A stretch of 17,650 bases of DNA, taken from positions 1-17,650 of the forward strand of contig JAQIWT010000581.1 of assembly GCA_034696485.1 (NCBI GenBank). Direction: 5' to 3'. Of the stretch, positions 10,201 to 17,650 are shown in pieces. Positions within the stretch are counted from its first letter, which is position 1; every line of letters begins with the position of its first letter. The notes beneath the pieces are model-generated. The model worked only from the letters and a program-made list of their open reading frames with translations, searched no databases and was not told the origin of the DNA. The translations under genes were made by a program, and so were the position numbers. The DNA comes from Isohypsibius dastychi (Eukaryota > Tardigrada > Eutardigrada > Parachela > Isohypsibiidae).

Positions 10201-11916
10201 GAATCTCAACCCGTTGATCGGAATCTGCCAAGGACCCCATAGTAGTCTGCTGGTCCTTGAAAGCGTGGCCTCTAAGGGATCGCTGCATGAGATGATCAGC
10301 GCGGGGCTGATCAATCAGGATTTCCAAAGATCGTTTATCCAAGATCTCATCGAAGTGGACTTTAACTACAAAACAGTTGGACCAAATTTCCGATCTCTTT
10401 TCTTGTAGGGGGTTCAATATATTCACATGTCCGTCATGGGCTTTCATGGATATCTATCAAGTTACAATTGCCTGATAACCAATCGCTTCACTCTAGTCAT
10501 AGCAGAACTCGGCTATCACAAACTTGCAAAACTTGCCAAAGCCGACGCTCGAATTTCACTGGGTTCTAGCGGATCTCAGGTTTGCGTTGAACGAATCCCC
10601 TGGATGGCACCAGAAGTGCTCAGAAACAAGGTCAAACCAAACCAGAAATCGGACATTTACTCAGTGGGAGTCATTTTGGCCGAAATCTCCACCAATAAAC
10701 CACCCTACTATGGTGAAAACCTCGAAGGTGACGGTTACGTTACACATCCAAGGAAGTTGTGAAATTTATTTTCTTAGAGGTGACACGCATCATTCTGAGT
10801 GGAACACCCTTGAACCCGTTCTCAATGGAGAGCCTCGTGGAGCATGATATCAATTTGGCCGCCGTGGTGGAAAAGTGTTGTCAAATGGATTATGAAATGA
10901 GACCGTCAATTGCCAGTGTTAAATCGATACTATTCCGTCACTTGAATATATCAGCTCATGATACGCTGGTTACCCGGATGCTCCAACGAGTTGAGTCTCA
11001 TACACTGGATCTGGAATTAAAAGTGGCTCAGCGAACAACCGAGCTGCTGTTAGAACGTCAGCTATGCGATATGCTACTTCAGGAAATGCTGCCAAAGTCA
11101 GTTGATTCTCTTCCGTGTTCGACAAAATTAAATATGCACCATTTTAGAGCGATCATTGAACAGCTGCGATTGAGTGGGTCTGTTGAGGCGAAAATGTTTG
11201 ACTTTGTGACGATATACTTCAGTGACATTGTCGGGTTTCAAGAATTCGCAGTTCGCTCATCACCGTTTGACGTCATCGATTTCCTGAACCTCGTCTATCA
11301 GAACTTTGACATGACCATCAAATTATTCGACGTGTTTAAAGTTGAGACAATCGGCGACTCTTATGTTGTAAGTTTTCAGGTTCGTCAAGCCTAGTACTAG
11401 TCTCATCATTCACAATGCAGGTCGCAAGCGGTTTGCCGGTTTTGAACGGAGTTCGCCATGTTGGAGAAATCGGTGCAATGGCCTTGTCGCTGTTGAACGC
11501 GTATCGAAAAGGAAACTTCCAACCGGGAACCCATTTACGAGTAGGAATCCACTCAGGTACGCTATGCTTGACAACCTCGAAAAGCATGTACCCTGAGAAA
11601 GTCATTCAAGCAGGTCCGGTCGCAGCTGGAGTTGTCGGTCATCGCAATCCAAGATATTGTTTGTAAGAGTGTACATACAACACATTCATTCATGAAAAAC
11701 GGTGACAATGTTTCTGGTTCAAGGTTCGGTGATACGATGAATACTGCTAGTCGGATGGAGAGCCACGGTCTTGCCGGCAGAATCAATGTCAGCTCAACAA
11801 GTGCATCTTTTCTTAAAGCTAACCAAAAGTTCCGCGTTATGTCAAGAGGAACGATGACCATAAAAGGGAAAGGAGAGCAAGAGACCTTCTGGTTGGAAAC
11901 CAGTAGCGCAGAATAA
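7249..11916 (+). CDS. Receptor guanylate cyclase, natriuretic-peptide-receptor type
   Basis: A single-pass receptor that makes cGMP from GTP. There are 19 exons: 7249-7717, 7956-7994, 8141-8539, 8590-8633, 8688-8726, 8753-8860, 8920-9066, 9123-9173, 9230-9412, 9468-9600, 9658-9739, 9782-9962, 10022-10126, 10181-10354, 10409-10727, 10778-11367, 11421-11556, 11614-11662 and 11724-11916. The frame is open for 1,146 residues. In order: a hydrophobic leader at about 52-68; an ANF-type ectodomain ([24 protein letters not shown]); a membrane helix at about 545-565; a pseudokinase domain with HGYLSS where kinases have HRD and AELG in place of DFG; a coiled coil (VAQRTTELL to LLQEMLP); and a cyclase. 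The cyclase keeps metal Asp974 and Asp1018, guanine-selecting Glu1014 and Cys1082, and Asn1089 with Arg1093, so it should be active. ATG 7402, just before the leader, is a credible alternative start. About 18 extra residues sit between coiled coil and cyclase. The ligand is unknown. Confidence 0.93.
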
Positions 11917-11917
11917 A
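11912..11917 (+). terminator. AATAAA polyadenylation signal overlapping the stop codon of the receptor cyclase
   Basis: The stop codon TAA (11914-11916) lies inside the hexamer AATAAA. A U/GU-rich stretch follows from about 11936. If the hexamer is used, cleavage would fall about 15-30 nt after the stop, giving a very short 3' UTR. This suits the 140-nt gap to the convergent gene. Confidence 0.5.
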
Positions 11918-11974
11918 TACGCCAAAAAAACTGACTTTCAGATTCTGTCATTTTTCAATGATCTGTGGTTTTAA

Positions 11975-11980
11975 TTTATT
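11975..11980 (-). terminator. AATAAA polyadenylation signal for the minus-strand ligand-binding gene
   Basis: The plus strand reads TTTATT here, which is AATAAA on the minus strand, about 77 nt beyond the stop codon (12057-12059) of the convergent gene. The spacing fits a short 3' UTR that ends before, or just overlaps, the 3' end of the receptor cyclase gene. Confidence 0.5.
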
Positions 11981-12056
11981 TACCGGGAAGAAGACTATTG
12001 TTAACACAATGTGGTAAATACACTGTGTTCGGCAGGATGATAAAACTGCATTTGTT

Positions 12057-13040
12057 TTAAAGGTGATATTTTGCCCAGAGTGTGTCCAACTTGCCATTTT
12101 CGTTCAACTTGGCCAGTGCAATGGAAAGCTGTTTGCGGAGAGGCGATCCTGTGAGAGTACGGTATCATTTTCAAAATAGAACTTCTTAAAAATCATAGAA
12201 ACGAAATCACCTTGCTTGACTCCAAGCGCCATGAATTTCTTGAAGACGACATCGTTAGACAGCTGTAATTTTCCCTCATTGGCTTTCAAGGCATCGTTGA
12301 CATAAGCAGCCTCAGTGACCAAGCTGTAACCTCCTTGAAGGACTTTTTCAACCCCAGCCTGGAAGCTCCCAACAAGCCCGTTGTTCGCCTCGACGTTCTG
12401 CCAAATGTTCTTGTGTCGCTCAAGCTCCGATGACTGAAATGCTGCATTTGAATCAAAAACCGATTCATAATGTACAAAAAACTGACTTTTAGAAAAACCT
12501 CTGAAGAACCGCCTTTGATGACCAAATATTTCGTCTCTCCAGATTCGGATTGTTTGTTGATGAGTAGTTTGTATTGCGTTTGATAGAATGGCAAAGTGAA
12601 GTCAATGGCACTTTCACGGTTAGATGTTATCACAAGATCAGCTGCTGCGATATCGCAAGTCTGTAAGAATTTCTCCTAAAATCACCTGCTTGAACAAGTC
12701 GAACATTTTCGACGCACCCCATCGATAACTTGCCCAACCAAACCACTCCATGTTCCATCTTCTTTGAGCACGCCATAGAGGTTTGATGATGAAAGGGTCA
12801 GGCTGTAAGTGATGTTGGCAAGAGGAGCAACCGCCTCTAGCAAGTCGGGGATGAATCCACCGAGTTGACCATCGGTGTTGGTTGTGAATGGACGAATCTA
12901 GAAAAGACCTCTGTGAAGCGGAGTTTTGTGAGTAAAAGAATTCAAGAACTCACAGCGAGAGTGCAGGCTTTAAGCTTCTTCCCAGTTTCCGAAGCTTGGA
13001 CAGAGAGCACAATGGCAGCCAGTATGATGATTTTCAACAT
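12057..13040 (-). CDS. Secreted, channel-less ionotropic glutamate receptor-like ligand-binding protein
   Basis: Five exons on the minus strand: 13040-12954, 12897-12718, 12660-12499, 12433-12211 and 12148-12057 (introns of 56, 57, 65 and 62 nt), 247 residues, ending KYHL. Residues 1-17 are a clear signal peptide (MLKIIILAAIVLSVQA). The rest matches the S1 and S2 halves of a glutamate receptor clamshell: GGFIPDLLEA; YGVLKEDGTWSGLVGQ; ITSNRESAIDFTLPFY in S1; then GGSS, GVEKVLQGGYSLVTEA, and GSPLRKQLSIALAKLNENG in S2. Arg104 aligns with the carboxylate-binding arginine (R485 of GluA2) and Glu184 with the amino-binding acid (E705), so an amino-acid ligand is plausible. The three membrane segments and pore that normally separate S1 from S2 are missing: S1 passes to S2 through about ten residues (124-132) within a single exon. 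There is no anchor or transmembrane segment, so it should be secreted. A bacterial-type solute-binding protein is the alternative, but the DGTWSG and RE..IDF blocks look receptor-derived. Confidence 0.85.
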
Positions 13041-13360
13041 GATTGCGGAAACGTAGGTTCGGTTGGAGTGAACGTGTAGCTATTTGTGAGTGAGCTCTGT
13101 TCATTAGAGCAAGTTTAAGGAAAAGTTTTAATCAATGAATCTGCAGATTGTATCGTCAGAAACTCAAACGGAAAAGTTTCTTTGTGAAGTTTAAACAGCA
13201 AGGTCCACATTGGAACTAAAAGCAATATACTCCGTAGAATTCAGTCTTGGCGATTTTGATTCAAGATGCTCAATCATGTTAAATTTCGAAAAGGCAGCTT
13301 TCGTTCACCACAGAAGCCCATCCCAATCAAATGTCCGACTTGACAGTTTCATAAAAATCA
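13041..13360. other. Spacer between tandem minus-strand genes
   Basis: This 320-bp spacer separates the stop of the cyclase-less receptor gene from the start of the secreted ligand-binding gene, so it holds the promoter and 5' UTR of the latter. It is too short to hold a kinase-like or cyclase domain. No clear TATA box was seen. After the receptor's double stop (TGA TGA), the frame one base later reads DDFYETVKSDI and then stops; this could be remnant coding sequence but is too short to judge. Confidence 0.45.
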
Positions 13361-15447
13361 TCAAAGGTCATTGATTATCCACCAGGGCCTGATGTATTGT
13401 CTCAGCCTGAGGAAACACCACAAAATCAAAATCATACAGGTGGACGTGTGGAATGTTCGTACCTTTGTCCTGCAGCGACGATCATTCCAATCAACCCAAG
13501 GACAGCCATCGCGATTAAGGAGCTAAGCAGCGTAACATTTGAATCTGAAAAAATACCTCTTTGAGGTTCAGTCAAAAGCTTTGTCGAAGAACTGTCAGCT
13601 GACTATCTTTGTGGCACTTGTCCTTTCGAAAACCACATAAGGGTTCGTTTGGTGGAGGAATGTTGTTAACGTTTGGCCATGACAGAGCTCGAGTGCTTAG
13701 GCCGAACTCATTTAGCAACTGGCGATGGCCTTCGTAGCACTGAACCGGCTAGACAATGTCGACACATTGGATAAATACGATGATTATCTACCAAAAAGGC
13801 TGATGTTACCAGGAACGTTTGGTTAAGTTTCTGAAGTTGGAGTAGACACATGATATTTTGTCGTTCGCCTTCTTGATCGACATAGATTTTCCCAACGCCT
13901 GGGATTTGACATGTTCGATCCAAAAATTCAATTGAAATCGAGCGGCCGTCAGGGTTCCCGTTTGTTTCGTTCAGAACCTAGATAGCCATCATTTTACCCT
14001 GATTGGTTTAATAAGTTGTGATTAAGAGACCGTTGCAAAAGCCAATACTGCTCCATAGGCCGTCAACGGAAACTCAATGAATTCAATGGTGGTGTTGTAC
14101 TTGTCCTTTGCCCGCTCCCTGATCCGTCTGGCTAAAACGGCTGTATCCACTGTACTTTCTTTGAATGAGGCCAAAACAAGGAGACGACTTTTCCAATTTA
14201 AGTCAGCCTAAAAACGTCAAAATGAGCTCATCTAATTATCTATTAAACAAATTCGTACAGTAGTCACCTCGATCGAATTGACTTTTTCAGTCTCAATCTC
14301 TTCAAGTGGCCGTTTGTCCATCGGAATATAAATCCACACCTGACGAAAAGACCAGAAACTGATTTATAAATCATGCTTATTGACCTTATTTCCGGGTTCA
14401 TGACCACTCACAAATTCCGAGTGATCAATCGGTTCACTCATGGCACAAATCTGGAAAACGATTGTATTATCGCTACTTTGTCCAAATAAGATTCAGAAAC
14501 ATATTTTACCATGAATTTTATCATCTCCTTGGCAGAGAGGGATATTAAAATCACTATGAGCAGGTCTTTAATATGGCTACTCACGCCACTGTGTGACGTA
14601 AGACAAGCTCACCTCTACTCGATTGGGCCATGCTCAAAATGATGCTAGGGTAATTGACAATACCGCGACTGTCAACTGGGAAAGTCACGATCTGGTACGA
14701 CCCTTTTCGCCGTAGATACGACGTGATTTCGTCCGAAACAAGGCGATTAAAAGTTGGGGAGAGTGGAGAAAGATCATAAATGATGGTAGTGCTTGTCCAT
14801 TTGTACATGATGAATAACTGGTAAAGCATACTACTATACGCTCTGTATTGCAGATTGCCGAAGACGATGCTGGCCGGAAAGTCATGTCGATTACGGAGAT
14901 TGGAGAATGTTGTTCCCCTTCATCAGAAATTAAATATTTTATTCCGGAAGCCAACATATGCCGATTGCCGACAGAGACTTACGTTGACAAAACGAATGTG
15001 TTAGTCTCTATTGATAAAATTCAAATTTATACTCGCTTAGAAGAACTGAGAATAAATTTACAAATATCACCTATCCCAAACGATGCAAAATCCGATGAAT
15101 CGTCGCACCCTACGGTATAAAGAACTGTAAATATGTTCATTTAGAAAAATGTGTTGGTGGACCTGCATAAAACAACGCCACATTGCGAGAATTTGCGTAT
15201 TTCTGTAATAAGGTGCATAAAACTGGTCAAAGTTTGCCGAATAAGCAGGACAGTTGGGAATCTCGGTGTCCATGACATAATGAAGGGTCAAGTTAATACG
15301 GCCACTGTACAGTTTGTCAACATCCTGAACGGCCAAATCGAATCCCGCGCCAGTGTAGGCTATCGACTGAAGCAAATTCGGGACCGTCATTCCGTAGATC
15401 ATAATGGTGAAATTTATAGTATTGAAAGGTGATTCAAGTTGCGCCAT
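13361..15447 (-). CDS. ANF-receptor-type protein with membrane helix but no cyclase (NPR-C-like layout); one apparent frameshift
   Basis: Twelve exons on the minus strand: 15447-15163, 15109-15071, 15007-14983, 14917-14613, 14565-14510, 14450-14412, 14339-14268, 14207-14031, 13977-13810, 13748-13604, 13544-13463 and 13406-13361. All introns are GT-AG, 47-72 nt, and phases agree except for one base missing in exon 1. About 479 residues: an ANF-type ectodomain (LFYAGC; MYKWTSTTIIYDLS; a GTTFSNL block; PPPNEPLCGF), then a membrane helix (SLIAMAVLGLIGMIVAAG), then a 14-residue tail ending WWIINDL before two stops. Several exons equal those of the receptor cyclase at 7249-11916 in length and phase (39-nt exon 2; 39-nt GEY/SEF exon; 82-nt membrane exon), so the two are paralogues. 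Without cyclase it would act by binding or clearing ligand, as NPR-C does. In exon 1 the frame changes by one base near 15200-15212: sequencing error, pseudogene and real frameshift all remain possible. The true N-terminus with signal peptide is not in this exon. Confidence 0.72.
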
Positions 15448-16326
15448 TTTGATAGAATGGGGAAACAGCAATGGAGCTATGCTCAGCCTTGGTGAACGAG
15501 GACAGCTGTGGAATGATGGCGTCAGTTCGTGTTACTGATTCGATTTGTATTTAGTAATCATGTGATCATTATTCTTTCTCTAATTACCTGAAGAAGGACG
15601 ACGATTACATCATAAAGGGTTTTGTCACGGTAATCGTTTTGTCATGTTAGCGGGATTTATCACAGACCTTGAGATCAGGTATACAGTGCAGTTTGCTTCT
15701 AACCCCCACCCCCAAGATCACTCAAGCAGGAGTATGACCAAAAATGACATCCATGATCTGCAGACAGAAGGTGGGGTTTGACTGATTCTCATTAGAAAGA
15801 ATTCACCTGATCACAAAAGATTTAGAGAATGCACCATTAGCATAAGTGTAATGCCGCGACCAGACCGTGCCTTTTAGAAATATCGCGCAGTCAGTAGACC
15901 CTGCTGGTGAGCTAATCTCTTGAGATTTACACGGGTGAAATTCTCCACCCCGGTGTAATGCTCGGTCTGCAGACGAGGGCTGTTAGCGGCAGTGCAGTAC
16001 CTTAACATGCAGCATCCAGTAAAATAGAATCAAAAGCTGTCCTGGTGACTTCTAACAGTCATGTTGGAAGAACAGATGTACAAAAGTCAACAATTGGACC
16101 GTTACGAATATGGACCAGATAGCGAGTGTGGCTAGATGATCTTTTCACATGGCCGTTCAGAGAGTTAATAATTGTCGACAAATCATTGGCAGCGCAACTT
16201 GAAAGAATCAGTAAATATGCCCCTGCAACTGCAATGGTTGCTCTAAAGTTAAAATGTCGTCGATCATCCACCATGGCTTGAGACATCTTCTCAAACTGCA
16301 ACAACCATATTTCATCCACATGCTGA
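15448..16326. other. Region upstream of the cyclase-less receptor, with one possible signal-peptide exon
   Basis: No gene is supported on the plus strand. On the minus strand the only coding-like piece is the hydrophobic leader reading at 16130-16286, listed separately. Candidate acceptors for joining it to the receptor are the AG ending CATAG (minus strand, just upstream of 15480) and the one ending CACAG near 15504. A C-rich patch (ACCCCCACCCCC) occurs near 15703-15714. No tRNA-like fold was recognised. Confidence 0.35.
16130..16286 (-). other. Candidate first exon (signal peptide) of the cyclase-less receptor
   Basis: On the minus strand, ATGs at 16286 and 16274 open a frame with a charged start (MVDDRRHFNFR) and then a hydrophobic core (ATIAVAGAYLLILSSCAA), the shape of a secretory signal peptide. 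The frame stays open to 16059. Possible donors are GTGAAA just after NSLNGH and GTAACG after LVHI. The receptor exon at 15447 lacks any leader although its paralogue has one just before the first strand, so this is a sensible missing piece. The joining intron of about 0.6 kb would be unusually long here, and the exon end is not fixed. Confidence 0.35.
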
Positions 16327-16357
16327 ATTTGCTGTCCATGCATCATGGACAGCAAAT
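16327..16357. repeat. Perfect 14-bp inverted repeat with 3-nt spacer
   Basis: ATTTGCTGTCCATG (16327-16340) is followed by CAT and then by its exact reverse complement (16344-16357). It ends 2 nt before the ATG of the LINE reverse transcriptase frame and about 15 nt before the first residue with reverse transcriptase similarity, so it marks the 5' junction of the insertion. Confidence 0.9.
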
Positions 16358-16359
16358 GA

Positions 16360-17493
16360 ATGTTCATCATGGAAAATCATGGAAAACTGCTCCACTTGCT
16401 GGAACAGATGGGTGTGAAGGATGAAAGCCTCAAGTGGTTCCACTCGTATTTGAGTAATCGACATCAATCCGTCATCGCGGGACATCGAAAGTCATCAGAG
16501 AAGGCGATCACGAGTGGAGTTCCACAAGGTACTGTTCTGGGTCCGATATTGTTTACGATCTACATCAACGGATTGCTGGAGCAGAAGGAGTTTACGATTG
16601 ATTGCAACATCGAATGTTTTGCTGATGATACAGCTATATACTGTGCAGCGAAGACCCCCGCTGAAGCAGTGAAAAAGCTGAATGGTATGCTTGCCGTCGC
16701 CAGGAAATGGTTTGACGATCATTATTTGGAGCTGAATGAGAAGAAATGCGTTGCAATGTTCATCAGCAGCTGTCATAAAAGGAAGAAGTGCGATGAGGCT
16801 GGAAAGGTCATGTTGGGTGACGTGGTACTGCAGTATGCCGAGACGACACGTTATCTTGGGGTTACCATTGACCGTCATCTGAAATGGGAGCAGCAATGCA
16901 GAAACACCAAACGGAATGTCTTCAACGGGATAGCTGCAATCAACCGACTGAAAAACGGCTTGCCAATGGAGGAAAGAGTTAACTTGTATCATGCATTGGT
17001 GGAGCCACATCTGGACTACTGTGGAACTGTGTGGGCGACCGGAACGGAGAAAGTGAAGAATATCATGGAGGTAGCTCAACGGAACGCCGTTAGAGCTTTG
17101 TGTGATTATAAGGATGACGCAAGGACGTCAGAAGTTATGGAGAAGCACAACATCGAGCCAGTTCGCAAGAGGTGGCTGATTCAGGATGCAGCCTGGTTAT
17201 ACCGAATACTCAAACATGAGGAAATCGCTGTCCCGGCCTACCTGAAGGATATGATCGTGTTCCGTACTTCGGGAAAGGCTTTGAGAAACAACGTGAGAAT
17301 TGAAGCCACTTGTAAATCAAGCTTCGGAGATACTATGCTGAGCCGTAGATTGAGGCTTTTGTATCGTGATTTGCCTAAGGATCTTTGGGAATGTGAATCT
17401 CTCTTCTCTTTCAAAACGCAGATTAAGAAAGTACAGGGGGCGGGGCATTTATTCGAGACCACTTTGTTTGCGCGGGCCTGCTTTGTCAGTTGA
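16360..17493 (+). mobile_element. 5'-truncated non-LTR retrotransposon (LINE), reverse transcriptase ORF remnant
   Basis: One open frame of 377 codons. It begins inside the reverse transcriptase palm (NHGKLLHLLEQMG, then FHSYLSNRHQSV) and continues with GVPQGTVLGPILFTIYINGL, the catalytic FADD box (FADDTAIY), LNEKKC and RYLGVTID, followed by the thumb and the C-terminal region typical of jockey/CR1-like LINEs. The endonuclease, the fingers and the first catalytic aspartate (motif A, just before the NHG block) are absent, and a TGA stop precedes the ATG at 16360. The copy cannot reverse-transcribe on its own. Loss of the 5' part is the usual outcome of incomplete target-primed reverse transcription. 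The long intact frame suggests a fairly recent insertion. No poly-A or simple-repeat tail is obvious after the stop at 17493. Confidence 0.9.
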
Positions 17494-17650
17494 ATTTTTC
17501 TCCCCAATTTCCAAAACAGTTCCATACTTATAAGAGCCCATTGTATTCAGAAAATTTTGGTTGGGATTTGTTTGCTGTGAGATGGGACGAAAACTTGATC
17601 CCGAAGTGAAGGGATCCATCATTGCCCTTCATGGGATAGGATATTCTCAG
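17494..17650 (+). mobile_element. Probable start of a Tc1-like DNA transposon (partial, cut by window end)
   Basis: ATG at 17582 opens a frame that runs off the window after 23 codons, beginning MGRKLDPEVKGSIIALHGIG. This fits the start of the paired-type helix-turn-helix DNA-binding domain of Tc1/mariner transposases, where a short basic start is followed by a helix such as RGQIVALH. The 88 bp before it (17494-17581) would be leader or terminal repeat, but the element's end cannot be placed without the other terminus. Too little is visible for more than a tentative family call. Confidence 0.5.

Noticed and set aside
12286-12633. 115-codon minus-strand frame read through as one exon
   Set aside because: The middle part is a 65-nt intron (12434-12498); the frame after it is wrong for the S2 motifs, which appear only when the intron is removed.
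13320-13362. Continuation of the cyclase-less receptor by frameshift into DDFYETVKSDI
   Set aside because: The reading stops again within 12 residues and the space before the next gene is too small for a kinase-like or cyclase domain, so it does not restore one.
14914-14957. Apparent frameshift at GGGG in the cyclase-less receptor (LASGIKYLISDEG reading through)
   Set aside because: A canonical 65-nt intron at 14918-14982 (GTAAGT to TGATGAAG) joins VLST to GTTFSNL in phase, so no lesion is needed; the read-through peptide is intronic.
15203-15246. 44-nt GC-AG intron as an explanation of the receptor frameshift
   Set aside because: It would delete a helix (SANFDQFYAPYY) that aligns with the paralogue and uses a weak GC donor; a single-base indel fits better, although RNA evidence could change this.
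16495-17079. 194-codon minus-strand frame
   Set aside because: It is antisense to the reverse transcriptase frame, whose FADD, GVPQG and RYLGV motifs are unambiguous; the minus reading has none.
1-17650. tRNA, rRNA, CRISPR array, bacterial operon features
   Set aside because: None seen on either strand; the window is eukaryotic, with spliced genes throughout.

Overview
This is intron-rich eukaryotic DNA from a small-genome invertebrate. Almost every intron is about 47-75 nt long with canonical GT-AG ends. GC content is moderate, genes are close together on both strands, and the gene families (EI24/EPG-4, natriuretic-peptide-type receptor guanylate cyclases, ionotropic glutamate receptor fold, non-LTR retroelement, probable Tc1-like element) are metazoan. 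A tardigrade such as Hypsibius or Ramazzottius would fit the compact introns and the clustered guanylate-cyclase-type receptors. That is an inference from general knowledge and has not been tested.

Layout: (1) 355-2408, minus: a four-exon nuclear reader protein with a chromodomain, a chromo-barrel-like domain and a C-terminal SAM domain. (2) 4151-6748, plus: a nine-exon EI24/EPG-4 homologue, an ER membrane protein linked to autophagy; its largest intron holds an 80-85 bp minisatellite. (3) 7249-11916, plus: a complete 19-exon receptor guanylate cyclase (ANF-receptor ectodomain, one membrane helix, pseudokinase, coiled coil, intact cyclase). (4) 12057-13040, minus: a five-exon secreted protein that is essentially the two-lobed ligand-binding domain of an ionotropic glutamate receptor with the ion channel missing. 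(5) 13361-15447, minus: a second ANF-receptor ectodomain with a membrane helix that stops after a tail of about 14 residues, with no kinase-like or cyclase domain, so the layout resembles the clearance receptor NPR-C. It carries one apparent single-base frameshift. A possible signal-peptide exon for it lies at about 16130-16286. (6) 16360-17493, plus: a 5'-truncated LINE reverse transcriptase, bordered by a perfect 14-bp inverted repeat. (7) 17582 to the end, plus: probably the first 23 codons of a Tc1-like transposase.

Genes 3, 4 and 5 are the most interesting block. Two related peptide-receptor-like genes, one with and one without a cyclase, flank a soluble amino-acid-binding-type protein, which is convergent with the first and in tandem with the second. 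Together they could be a chemosensory or ligand-scavenging cluster, but only the proximity and the domain content are seen; joint function is inference. All exon structures were worked out by hand from reading frame, splice-site dinucleotides and family conservation, without transcript evidence.
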